From positions 1,013,107 to 1,077,106 of the forward strand of contig JALPQD010000206.1 in assembly GCA_023101885.1 (NCBI GenBank): a stretch of DNA of 64,000 bases. The letters run 5' to 3'. The position numbers and the translations under genes are program-made. This DNA is from Typhlomys cinereus. Lineage: Eukaryota > Chordata > Mammalia > Rodentia > Platacanthomyidae. This document shows positions 48,056 through 58,513 of the stretch, in pieces; position 1 is the first letter of the stretch; every line of letters starts with the position of its first letter. A model generated the notes under the pieces. That model was not told the origin of the DNA and ran no database searches. It saw only the letters and a program-made list of their open reading frames with translations.

Positions 48056-48999
48056 CCTTTTTTTATTATTTTATCACATATTACTTACAAGAACTGGTAC
48101 CTTGTGATTAAAAAATGAACTATATGTAATGTGAACCTTTTTAATAGAGAAGCTTCCAGAAAAAGGACATTACCAGGGCCACATTGTCACCATGGTTTAC
48201 ACTTATCATGAACTCTTTCCAATAAACATTTCATTTAAATTTAATAAAGCAGTTAATAAAGCCATAAAGGTTAATTACTAGTTAGGGGAAAAATATGACT
48301 CCACTTTGGTGAACATGTGAAAAATGAATCAACTTCGTTTTTCCTTAACCCAGGATTATACAGGCAATAAAGCATGATTATGGATTTAACATGTTAATTC
48401 CCAGTAGATTTAATAGCAGTGCTGTGAAATACAAGACCAATCGCTCATCCACTTGACAAGCCATCAGACAGCACTAATCAAGATTAAATCACTTGGCTCA
48501 CATGGGGATGCCATATATCTCTGAGGATTAAATGGCCATATATTGTCATCATGGAGATGGCCCAAATGCCAAATGCCGGGCTGTAGAATGAGCCAGAGCG
48601 AGGGAAATGTAGAAGGCAAAATCTGTGATCGCAACTTGACACCTCACTTACGGCTCTGTTTTCAATAAAAATTCGACTTGTTTTCATAAATTCAAAGTCC
48701 TCTTTAATGTATTGTTGCTAGCTATAGCAATTCATGATTTACTTTTAATACATGCCACAGAGTAAAGAATCCATGTCCCTTAAAACATTTTGCTTTTCCA
48801 AAAACAGAAAAATGGCATATTCCTTTGTTTGTGGCCTCTTATAGTTCAAAATTTTCACAGTTCAAAATTAGATTTCTCTGGTGTGCCCTTACAAAGCGTA
48901 TTAACATTATGTCAACTTTTTTAAAAAAATCATGAGCTGCATTGCTTGATAAGTAAATGAGAAGATTTTAATCATTTGAAGATTAAGGAGTTGGAAAAC
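48056..48999. other. No gene or repeat recognised
   Basis: The part 48400-48720 has balanced composition and no repeat signature; it is the kind of unique segment in which conserved non-coding DNA could be looked for by alignment, but nothing in the sequence itself shows it. Confidence 0.35.
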
Positions 49000-49120
49000 T
49001 ATGGGACAGGTCTAGGTCACTACTTATATTTGTAAATAAAGTTTTGTTAGTACACAGACACCTTTGGCTGCTTTCGTACAATAATTGCTCAGGTGACTGG
49101 TTGTTTGCCTGACTGAGAGA
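49000..49120 (+). mobile_element. hAT-type MER relic
   Basis: TTTGTAAATAAAGTTTTGTT, GTACACAGACACC and TTTGGCTGCTTTCGTACAAT follow the body of the common mammalian non-autonomous hAT element that carries TTTGTAAATAAAGTTTTATT and GGCTGCTTTCGCGCTACAA. Ends not preserved. Confidence 0.55.
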
Positions 49121-49794
49121 TTCATTTGTCCTGAATTTGACCTTAGTTGCAGTATGGTTCTTTTCATGACTATTTATCTCCCCCATTATGTGACAATTTT
49201 CTTTCTCAATTTTCTCAAGTCTAATACAAATGTTCTTCCTGCCTCACAGCATGCTGGTAAGAATTAAATATGGGCACATGTGTTCTAAGATGCAGCAGGT
49301 GCACATATGCATAAATTCATTACTAATCTGCTGAGACTGTTCTTCTGTTTTACATAGATACATATAATGTGACAGTATGGGCATTGATTGCTTTAATGAC
49401 TTGAATTGGACCTCAGCTCTGATAGTATTACCAACAGTTCTGCAAGTACATATGTAAGATATTCACATTTCAAAGTATGCTTTGTGTAATATTTAATATA
49501 TAAAATTGGATGAATATTGTAATGAAGCTTAATATTACAAAACTGGTCAATTCACTGAGTAGCTAGATTATTACTGAAAGTTTGATGCTGCCTGTATCCT
49601 AATACTTTATAGACTTGCCTATGACAGTGATAGATTTTTTACAACAACATTAGCTTTGAGTCATTTAATAACAAAACAAAATTAATTTTAAATCCTTAAA
49701 TCTTAAATGGATAATGTGTCTTGGAACTCAATGAATATTTCCTGTTTCTATATGTTAATTCAATAAAAGTAAAATATGTTTGTTTTACAATGTT
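49121..49794. other. No gene or repeat recognised
   Basis: AT-rich; nothing supported. Confidence 0.4.
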
Positions 49795-50100
49795 CCTGAC
49801 AAACAGCTTAAGGAAAAAGGGTTTAATTGGCCCAAAATTCCAGTCCATGACAACAGTTAGAGCAGGAGCTTGAGGCACTTGGCCATATCACATCCACAAG
49901 AACAGAGGGCAAAGACCAACCATGCATGCTTGTTTGCTTACTTCTCTTCTCAGTATATGCAGCCTTGCACTTCAAGACTGGGTAATGGGCTGGGTCTTCC
50001 CATATCAATTAATTCAGTCAAGACAATCTCTTACAGGTATACCCAGAGGTCAATCTAAGTAGAGAGTCCTCCTTAGGTGTACCTGCTTCCCAAGTGCCAT
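49795..50100 (-). mobile_element. Rodent ERVL-type LTR fragment
   Basis: GTTCCTGACAAACAGCTTAA, GGAAAAAGGGTTTAATTGGC, GGGTCTTCCCATATCAATTA and AGACAATCTCTTACAGGTAT follow the order of the LTR seen at 9700 and 22665. Confidence 0.5.
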
Positions 50101-52040
50101 GTGTTAACTATTACTTACCATCCCACGTACTATTAGAGACTGGAAACCTAGATGTCCATTGGCTGAATGTTGCCATACACAGATTCTATCACAGACCAGT
50201 ACACAATTAAAAATCCACCTAGATTCCGGCAGTGTGATAGGAAGATTATATGAAGGTGAAACATGAATCCAGTCAGGCCACAGGGCATGGAGAATGGAGA
50301 GGTCAGCTTGGGTACAAGGCCGGGACTGCTTAGAGAGCAGGCATTGTTCACAGAGCCTCGGGTCAGTAGCACCAAAGTGATTAAGTCAGTTTCATTTAAC
50401 TGAAATGAAAACTGAATTGGAGAGAAGTTAACTTATTCAAGATCATCATCACAACAGAACGACAAGATGTAATACGTTTACCTACCAACTAACATGTGGA
50501 AATACTTGGAATAAATGCTGCGAGAAGAGAGTATCTAAGACAGGAAAGTTACAAACCATTCTATTGATAAGAGACAGTATGTATTGCTATTGATTGTGTA
50601 TAGGTAAAATTTTGTTTGCTATGTACGGATATGTATATGCATTTTTATGCATGGTTAAGTTTGATTTTTCTTTAGGACTGAAGAACAGAGCCTAGATGGA
50701 TTGGAATAAGCCTAGAGAGACCTTATATATAGGGCTAAGTAATCTATATTCTGTTCTGTCTGTGAGGACAGAAAATTTACATGAACAAATTTGTATATTA
50801 CAATGTCCGTGGCAAAGTAGATATGAAGAGAAGGAGCCCAGAGTGAGAGAGGATACTTTAATGGCTTGTGTGAGGACAAAGGGAAAACCTTTTCCTATGC
50901 AGCAACTGGGGATTAATGAATGAACAAAATATAAAATATGTACATTGAAAGGTATGAGAGCTAATGGCCTGTCTTTTCTCTACTCACACCTTACAATGAC
51001 CCACATCTTCAGATACTTCATTTCCCATGACTTCATTTTGTTAGAAAGATGACATCTATTCAAAGGATCATTCATTGGAAGAACAGTAGAGAGTCAAGGA
51101 CAGAAGAAAAACTCATCCTGAACCCTGAAGGTTCAGCTGACCCACGGTACATGGAAGATGCTCTGCGAACTGAAACATGTGTATTGAAAAATCAGTCACC
51201 GGCTTCCTCTCAGTTGGTGGAGATGAACCCCATTAGCATCCAAAGAGTGACTGAGAGTGAACTTGGGGTGAGGAATTGGTTTTTGTCCTTATAAATAAAT
51301 AGAAGTGACCCCTCAGCACCTCAGCTTCCACGGTTCTGTTTGAAGTCTGGATACTGAATGAAAATGTGTGCTCAGCAGCATGGAAGACTTGGAGATGGGG
51401 GTCGTAAGTGTGTCTGAAATTTGGAAAACCCAGTCAACCGTAGGAAGCTATAAAAGCTGAAGGATGTACAGTTAGACCTGCGGTTAGAGTCTCATCTCTG
51501 GAGTCTGTTATGATTTCATCTGTCTTCCGCAACTCACTTTCCTCATTGAAAACATAAGCATAATTAAACCGACCTTATTTGTTTGTACTAAAAGTAAAAT
51601 GGCATAGCATCTGAGTGACTGTGTTCATCAGAGGGCACAAATATAAGTAACTGAACATGTAACGATTAAAAAAAAGTAGCAGTGTCAAGTTGTGGCTTAA
51701 AATCACTGACTCTGTAGTTGGGGACATTGTGATTTCAAGTCACTCTGCAGTGGCAATGTTTAGTGGCTTTTCTCATCCAAAAAGTGTAATTTGAAGTCTC
51801 TCTCTCTCTCTCTCTCTGTATATAAACACACTCTTCCAAATTGTCAATCAATATTATTCCCTAGAAACATTCACTCATCTTCCTGATGACCTTCAGATGT
51901 CCACTTTGCTTTGTCCAACCTAGATAAACACTGTTGGTTCATAAAATAGACTTTTAACTATGCAATATTTAAATGGGCCATTGTTCAATGGTGATGCTCT
52001 GAATTATTTCAATTGGTTACAAATGAGTATTTTTTTATTT
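50101..52040. other. No gene or repeat recognised
   Basis: Unique-looking; a (TC)n run at 51799-51819. Frames at 50696 and 51049 are short with no family. Confidence 0.4.
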
Positions 52041-52041
52041 T

Positions 52042-52045
<4 letters not shown>

Positions 52046-52091
<46 letters not shown>

Positions 52092-52780
52092 CACAGGGTA
52101 CTGTGGTCCCTGTGGAGGACCAAGGATGATTTTGGAAATTATTGCTCTGGGCTAGAAGTGCAGGCTGCTGCTGTTTCTGCATGGTATTTTTTGTTTGTTT
52201 GTTTTGTTTTTTAATTAATTAATTAATTAATTTTTCTTTCTACTCATACAACTTTAACAGGTACACCGGTCCCCTCCTTCCCTCCAACCTCCCGTCGCCC
52301 TATGCCCCCCTCCCCTCACCCCTCCCACGCTATCCCTCAGTGCCTCCCCCTCCCATCCCCGGAGCATCCTTTAATGTGCATGCCAGACTCTCCTCTGGGT
52401 CCTCCTCTCCGATGAGGTGCAAGGATCCAGTGGCATTTCCCAGAACCCTTTCCTGTGTTCCCCTTAAGCATAGGAACACTACTGTGGCTGTCAATCCCTT
52501 GCCTCCAAGGATCTTAGTATCTTTAGCAAATGCTAGAATTTGAGGGATCAGTAGTCTGTTGGACATTGAGCAGGGCATGCAAAGTCCAATTATGATTGCT
52601 TCTGCCCTAACTTGTGTGGAGTATCTTGCATATCATTGCGCCTCCCATCCTTGTGCTCTTACAATCTTACTGCCTGGAGGCGCCCTGTGTTTTGTTTTTT
52701 AAGTGGGACCTGGCATCTGAACTCAGTACCTTCTGCTTGTGAGGCATAGTCTTAACTCCTGACCTATCTCTCCAGCCACA
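52046..52780 (-). mobile_element. B2-superfamily (DIP-like?) SINE split by an L1
   Basis: The (GT)n at 52046-52089 is the tail, then GGTCCCTGTGGAGGACCAAG and GGCTAGAAGTGCAGGCTGC to 52214, and after the L1 the rest: AAGTGGGACCTGGCATCTG and the reversed head TTAACTCCTGACCTATCTC/TCCAGCC at 52703-52780. Confidence 0.85.
52215..52687 (-). mobile_element. 5'-truncated L1 with (AATT)n tail, inside a SINE
   Basis: A 473-base L1 3' UTR insertion: (AATT)n tail at 52211-52230, C-rich tract 52270-52360, and the usual body to CTTACAATCTTACTGCC, then about ten extra bases. A 15-base duplication TGTTTTGTTTTTTAA flanks it at 52200-52214 and 52688-52702. Confidence 0.9.
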
Positions 52781-54439
52781 ACTGAGTATTCTTAACTAAC
52801 AAACTTTGCAAATACTTTCCTGGTCTTCTTGTCTTTACCAATGAACTGGTTAACTCCTGGCTTAAAAATACACTAGTTTGAAGGTGGTGGCCATTTAAGA
52901 ATAAAGAATGAATTATGGCAATGTGTATAATTGAATGTGCATTACAATAAATTTGTAGACATTGTATAAGTTTTCTAAGATTTACACAAGAAGTATTTTT
53001 AAGGGTAGTAAATATTTTTGTACATGAAATCCTGTGCTACATTCAGGTGCCTAGTGATTGCTGTAGTAGTCAGATTTCTGACTTCATTCCTTTTTACAAT
53101 TTGACATTGGTGTCTCTTCTCAGTCCATCCCCTGGGATTTCAAGCTATACTAGATGGAAAGTTCTGTAAAGTTTTGTTTTTCTTATTTTTCTTCAAGTCA
53201 CTTTTGCTTTGTAGTCTTTGTCAATAAATTTATCTGGAAAACTCCTGCAAGCTTTCCTAGACTATACAAGAAATCTTCCAAACCTTCCCTGAGACCTGGT
53301 GCTTCCTATCCATCCATTCTCTCATAGACTTCCATATGGTTACTTGTCTGTGTCTTGTTTTATTGCATCAACTGAGCGGTCCTGGTTAATAGGAGAGGTA
53401 GAGATGGAATGCACCGACACGTGAAATCTAAGGACACATTCAAATCACAAGGCAGCTCATGTTCAAAAAGATCCAGGTCCTGCTTCCAAGACCCTCTCCC
53501 CATGACTCGACTTCTTTTTCTCTGTTATCTCTCTTCTCTTTTACTTCAATCTGACATTCTTTGCAAATTGACAAATACAACTCCTGACGGTGTGTGAGCT
53601 TTAGCACTTTTAATCCTACCAGCAAGAGGAGAGAATAACTCTGTTTTCTCAGGACATACAATAACTGTTCACCACTGGACTTGTCAATTGTGCAGCAAGG
53701 ACAAAACACTATGATTAATATGTCTGAGCTGATGGGTTTTGTGGGTGAGAGAGCAGAATGGCCTAAACAAAGCAGCTGAAAATATCTGCATATCAGGGAC
53801 ATGGATGTATAACTTTCAGAGAAAGTGGGCCAGAGAAGGCTGTAAAAATCTTAGAAATGCTTATGTTTACTAACTTATTTATATGGACTTTCAGAGCTAA
53901 ACTTTGAAACCACAATAACTGCATATCTTAATACAATGATCCCATCTTATTTTCCATGGATGAAAAAATGTACTTGGATTGAAGCATAATAGATTTCCCT
54001 CTCTCTATCTATAGTTTATATATCTATTTTATCATTTGTCAATTAATCAATCATCTCTATATTTAAAATTTTTGTGTAGAATACTTAATATGAATAAGTA
54101 GTTCTAAGTAACATATAGTTCTACTAGTAGCATAGTCCTTTCAGTATTTAAAATTTTTCTTCACACTGAAACCAAGAAACTGAAATTTAATTTAGATATT
54201 TTAAAGAGTTCATTGTTAAAAAATTGGACAGAGATATTTTACATACATGAACAGTTTAATAAATATACCAGTCTCCAATAAATAGCTTGAATTTTACTGT
54301 TGAGTTTTAGTTTCAGTTTCAAAGAACTATAATACCTATTTTCATTTTTCTATTTTTAGATTCTATTCATACTCTCAAAAGTCCTTGTTGGCTACCTAAG
54401 TAGACTGATATTACCTAAGTATGCTTCTAATACTAATCA
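52781..54439. other. No gene or repeat recognised
   Basis: AT-rich unique-looking DNA, 3' flank of the TOPORS-like gene. No polyadenylation signal on the minus strand could be singled out. Confidence 0.4.
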
Positions 54440-54651
54440 TTAAGCTTTTGATACTGTGACTGTTTGTGCTTCATTCTTGGCTTGATGCTTCTGAAGATCT
54501 GAAATCTGGTTATCTTTTGATTTGCTGCCTGCAGGAAGATCTGCATCTGGAAAGATTAGTCATTTGTCTTTTATCAGCCATATCCCCCAGTTTATCACTA
54601 ATTTCTTCTATGGCTTGAGAATCTTTACACTGACATCTGTTGTTTCTGCAC
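54440..54651 (-). other. 3' extension with coding-like text in other frames
   Basis: Below the TAG stop, three stretches are open and protein-like in shifted frames: one after the A7 run at 54689-54695, open to a stop at 54608 (KPRFPELEEAKHLGAETTD); a second at about 54627-54510 (IEEISDKLGDMADKRQ); a third at about 54575-54440 (SKSKDNQISDLQKHQAKNEA). They may be a decayed C-terminus of the TOPORS-like gene or an additional exon; CTAATCTTTCCAG near 54550 looks like an acceptor. Confidence 0.35.
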
Positions 54652-56529
54652 CTAAGTGCTTTGCTTCTTCCAGCTCTGGAAAACGTGGTTTTTTTCCTTC
54701 ATCTTTTGTTTACTGGGGGATCTATGTTTCCCAGTCTGTAGGCATGTAAGACAGTAACAGTGCTTTCGTGTCTGAGAATCACCTTTGCCTTCAGAAGGAA
54801 GGTTGGATCTCTTTCTAGAAGTTGAAGAAAACTTTCCATATTGAGCTGGAGTTGTTGATACCCTCCAGTACATTGATTCACAACCACGCACATTTTCTTT
54901 TGTGGGCTCACAACATACATTTTGGGTGAAATGTTCACTTCTGTGACTTATTCTTAGAGACATATTACTCATATTTTTGTTTAGCAATCTCTTTCTGTAT
55001 CCAGCACACCAGGATTTGGATCTATGATTTCTGGAACTTAATTGTCTCTGGATTCTTCTACTGCAATGGGAACCAACTTCTGCAATTTGAGAGGATTGGC
55101 TGTACGTTATCCCCTCCTGTTTGAAAGAACTTAGCTTTCTATTTGTGAGAACATCTTCTGAGATGTGATTGTAAGAAGGCTTCCTCTCTTTGAATTTGCA
55201 ATATGTCAGGAATCTTTCAATGGGCGATTTTTGAAAGAATTTTGGTGAAAATTCTTTGAGCTTGCTTTTTTCTACTTCTGTTTTCTGGAACTGCATCTGC
55301 TGACTAGGGTTCAAAGGTTTTGTTTCTCTTAAATTGTACACGCTCTTTCTCAGATCCTGAACATGACCAAGAAATAACATTGTCTCCTCTGTCTTTTTCT
55401 TCTGAACATCTCTTTGGCAATTCAATACGTCTAGACCCTTTTCCCTTGCGGAAGCCCAATTTGGAAACATAGCATTAGCAGAATCTATACTCTTGTGATC
55501 ATCTGCTTTTGATTCATCTTTGGTCCAAACATGGGTTTTGTTTGCTGTATTATGAGGAGAGGGCAGGATTTTAGAGTCATTTGAGAACAAGTTACCATTT
55601 GGAAACTGTTTAAACCTACACTGTGGCCTCTCCTCCATCTTACTCCTCTGAACCTGGCTGTTTTCAGATTGTTTTATGGCTTGCTGATATGTCCTTAGTG
55701 CATGGTCCTTAGGCAAAGGCAAGGCAGGAATTGAAGCAGTGGTCTCATTTTTTAACCATGTTGAAGCAGAAGGAAACCGATAGATGGCTTGCCGGTCATA
55801 GGTTTCCATGTTGTAAGATGAATTAACAAAACTGATAAACTCATGCAGGAAATGATAGGTATACTGCAAGAGATAAGGCTCTAGTAGATCACAGAAGGAC
55901 TCACTGTCCAAGTCAAATTTTGTCATGTGATGGAGAATGGCAGCTAGAATATTCTTCACTGTGTAGCCATAATCTCCATACACAGCTGTCAGTTCCCGTT
56001 TTAACCAGGGAATCAGCCTATGTAATCTACTGGGATTTCTTTTGAAATAATTAGCTGAAAAGTGCCTTTTTAATCTCTGTCCTTGGACATGTTTCACCCG
56101 GATTCCAGAATGGTACAGAGTTCTTCTGAACTTCATAACCACGTGATCTCTGAATTGGCCCAAGGACATGAAGTTGGCCTGAAACTTTTTGCTGTCCTCA
56201 GACTCTCTAAGTAGTTCTTGGATAGTCAACTCTCTCAGTGGTTTAGTTTTCCTTTTAGTGTCTCCTGGGGTCTCCTGAGAGAACTCCATGAAGCTTTCCT
56301 CTTCTGAGGGGGGAAACATGGGGTGTTCCTGGTTGTCATTCTCCAACGTGCTAGAACAACACTGAGAGAGAAAGCGCTGCATGATGGGAGAAACCAGGCA
56401 TTTCTTCCTCAATGTTGGATATAAAAAGTCATCATCTTCTGTTATGGAAGAAGGCTTCCAATCATTCTCACTCCGAGTACCTTCTAAACAGCTAGAGCAC
56501 TGACAATTAGATGAAAAGTCTGCTGGCAT
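54652..56529 (-). CDS. Toporsl: TOPORS-like protein lacking the RING finger
   Basis: An uninterrupted frame of 625 codons from the first ATG (56529-56527) to TAG (54654-54652); an in-frame stop lies at 56587-56589. The family is TOPORS, a nuclear ubiquitin/SUMO E3 ligase that binds topoisomerase I and p53. Residues about 131-250 keep its conserved core: FRRTLYHSG, RNPSRLHRLIPWLKREL at 165-180, HFLHEFISF at 227-234 and YNMETYDRQAIY. The N-terminus aligns with the start of the TOPORS RING (C11-S-S-C14-L at the CPIC position) but the rest of the RING is gone, and homology resumes at EDDDF (31-35). The C-terminal third is basic and serine/arginine-rich without the long RS repeats of TOPORS, which is about 1045 residues long. 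A splice acceptor-like TTTGCTCAG ends at 56534, four bases before the ATG, so earlier exons may exist. The mouse gene Toporsl is the likely counterpart. Ligase activity through a RING is not expected. Function unknown; testis expression is a guess. Confidence 0.85.
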   Translation of the reverse strand: MPADFSSNCQCSSCLEGTRSENDWKPSSITEDDDFLYPTLRKKCLVSPIMQRFLSQCCSSTLENDNQEHPMFPPSEEESFMEFSQETPGDTKRKTKPLRELTIQELLRESEDSKKFQANFMSLGQFRDHVVMKFRRTLYHSGIRVKHVQGQRLKRHFSANYFKRNPSRLHRLIPWLKRELTAVYGDYGYTVKNILAAILHHMTKFDLDSESFCDLLEPYLLQYTYHFLHEFISFVNSSYNMETYDRQAIYRFPSASTWLKNETTASIPALPLPKDHALRTYQQAIKQSENSQVQRSKMEERPQCRFKQFPNGNLFSNDSKILPSPHNTANKTHVWTKDESKADDHKSIDSANAMFPNWASAREKGLDVLNCQRDVQKKKTEETMLFLGHVQDLRKSVYNLRETKPLNPSQQMQFQKTEVEKSKLKEFSPKFFQKSPIERFLTYCKFKERKPSYNHISEDVLTNRKLSSFKQEGITYSQSSQIAEVGSHCSRRIQRQLSSRNHRSKSWCAGYRKRLLNKNMSNMSLRISHRSEHFTQNVCCEPTKENVRGCESMYWRVSTTPAQYGKFSSTSRKRSNLPSEGKGDSQTRKHCYCLTCLQTGKHRSPSKQKMKEKNHVFQSWKKQST

Positions 56530-56589
56530 TGCCCTGAGCAAATTATATTTCAGAGGTGAATGTGAGAAAGATTGCTTCAAGTCAACTTA

Positions 56590-57749
56590 TCATTTAACAT
56601 GAAAAATGTTCATTACAGGTATTCCATGCATATTTTATGATATATTCTATCTCCGTGAAATTCAAGGCAGAAAACAGTTTACAAGCAAAATGTTTTTCAA
56701 ATTAATGATAATGTGCACATGGAATCTAGTGTTGACAAGGCAAAGGAGATATGAGTACAATGATTTTCTTTTTCACAAAGTAGTTTTGTCAAACTCTGAA
56801 AAACAAATTCAGAATTATTATTAAAATTTCAAGTATCATCTTCCCTGAACTTGCAGGTCTAACTGTTTAGACTTAATCTAGGAAGACGAATAAGCAGCAC
56901 ATACTTATTGATCGCTTTCTGATAATAACAAAGTATGATAGTAACTTAAATATGTGTTAGCAGATGTGTTGAATAAATCATGTTTTATTCATTGTATTAA
57001 TATCAGACATTCATTGAAAAGGTGCAAGGAGATTTTTACATGTAGTAATATGAGATGATGGGTGAATACAGTGCTAAGTGAAAAGTACATGTATGAAGGC
57101 TATTATCAACTCGTAGAGAACCAGGCATAGCAGTGACTCTCATTTTTCATCCCACAACTAGGCAGTTTGTGAAAAGAAAATCTTGAGTGTCAAGCAAACT
57201 TGAATCTCATAGTGTTTCAAAAGCAATACAAAAAAGTAGAACTAAAAGAGTCTTAGAGACTAATTATTCACTTATTATTTTCAACTGGATATTGGTGTTA
57301 TTAACTAGACACAATTGAATGAAAATATACAAAAATATTGCTCTAATATGCATGTGACATCTTGTATGTATGATATATATGGAAACTTTTTCATAAGTGA
57401 AACAATTAAAAACACAGGAGTCCAGAGACAGAAGTGAGCTCTGGCGTTGCCACCTTCCCATACTGAAGTTCTTATGGAGTGATAGCTCCAAGTGATGGGG
57501 AAAGAAGAGAGTCCATGATTATCTGGCACGAGACACCTTACACACATGCACATGGACACACACGTGTGTCCATGCGCATATGTATCTGTGTATCCAAATG
57601 TTGATATCCTTACAAAACAAGATGGGTAGGAAAAAATAGATGACATTAAGGGATGTCAGCAAGAAAACTTAGTAAAAAATTTGTAAATAGAAGAAAGTAG
57701 TATCTGCATATTAAATTCAAACAATGTGCTCTAAAAAGATCTTGATACT
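56590..57749. other. 5' flank of the TOPORS-like gene; nothing recognised
   Basis: AT-rich. No upstream exon, CpG island or promoter element could be supported from the sequence alone. Confidence 0.4.
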
Positions 57750-58055
57750 AGGGGCTGGAGAGATGGCGCAGCAGTTAAGCCTTTGCCTCCCAAGCAAAAG
57801 AACCTGAGTTTGGATCCCACCCAGATCCCATATTAAAAACAAAAAAACACCCAGCAGAATTGCAGTGACCTGCACTTCCACTCCTGAAAGATGGAGTCTG
57901 AGAAACCCAGAGCAAGACACTAAGGAAGTGAAGCGATCCAAGAAGATTGCCAAAATCAACCTTGGGCCTCCATAGGCACATATACAGTGCTAACTTCTAC
58001 ACATACCCACACATACCTACACACATCTGTATACTCACACATGCAAAAAAAATCT
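57750..58055 (+). mobile_element. B2-superfamily (DIP-like?) SINE, full-length sense copy
   Basis: The only sense copy. It starts GGGGCTGGAGAGATGGCGCA with a pol III A box, has GAGTTTGGATCCC as B box at about 57808, an unrelated body (GCAGTGACCTGCACTTCCAC, AGGAAGTGAAGCGATCC) and ends with a CA-rich tail and A8. It is a tRNA-derived SINE and not a functional tRNA gene. Confidence 0.85.
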
Positions 58056-58189
58056 AGATAGGATTATTTATTTTGAGTTTTACAGTAACTCCAGGCAATT
58101 GGTAAAGGCAAGCACAGGTTTTCCTTGGAGTAAGACAGCAAATATTTTATGACAAATATTCCATAAATAAATTCACAAAAACTACTAAC

Positions 58190-58400
58190 AAGCCAGGCCT
58201 ACTGGTACAAGACTCCAACCCCAGCTACTAAGGAGGCTAAGGCAATACTTAATCAAAATTTCAAAACCAACCTTAGAAATTTAGTTGAGTATTGTCTTAA
58301 AATTAAAAATACAAATAAAACACAGAGAATGTAGCTCAGTGGCAGAAGAGTTTTAACCCAGCATGTGTAAAGTCCTAGTTTTAAACTTCAGTTTGTGAAC
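58190..58400 (+). mobile_element. B1-dID-type SINE
   Basis: AAGCCAGGCCTACTGGTACA, CCCCAGCTACTAAGGAGGCT, AGGCAATACTTAATC (B1 part) then AATGTAGCTCAGTGGCAGA and CAGCATGTGTAAAGTCC (ID part), in B1-then-ID order. Confidence 0.75.
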
Positions 58401-58513
58401 AAGAAACACAAAATTTGCTAACATAAGAAGTCCACAGTAAAGACTGAAAAAATTGTCTCCTAAGAGAATAAGACGTTGTATCAACTAGATGGGTTAAAAA
58501 TAAAAGGTGTTTT

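Noticed and set aside
56530..56586. Extending the TOPORS-like protein upstream to TTG at 56580
   Set aside because: TTG is not a normal start in nuclear mammalian genes. The first ATG is at 56529 and the preceding 17 codons have no TOPORS similarity.
57750..57840. tRNA gene
   Set aside because: A and B boxes are present but the sequence does not fold as a tRNA and continues into a SINE body and tail.
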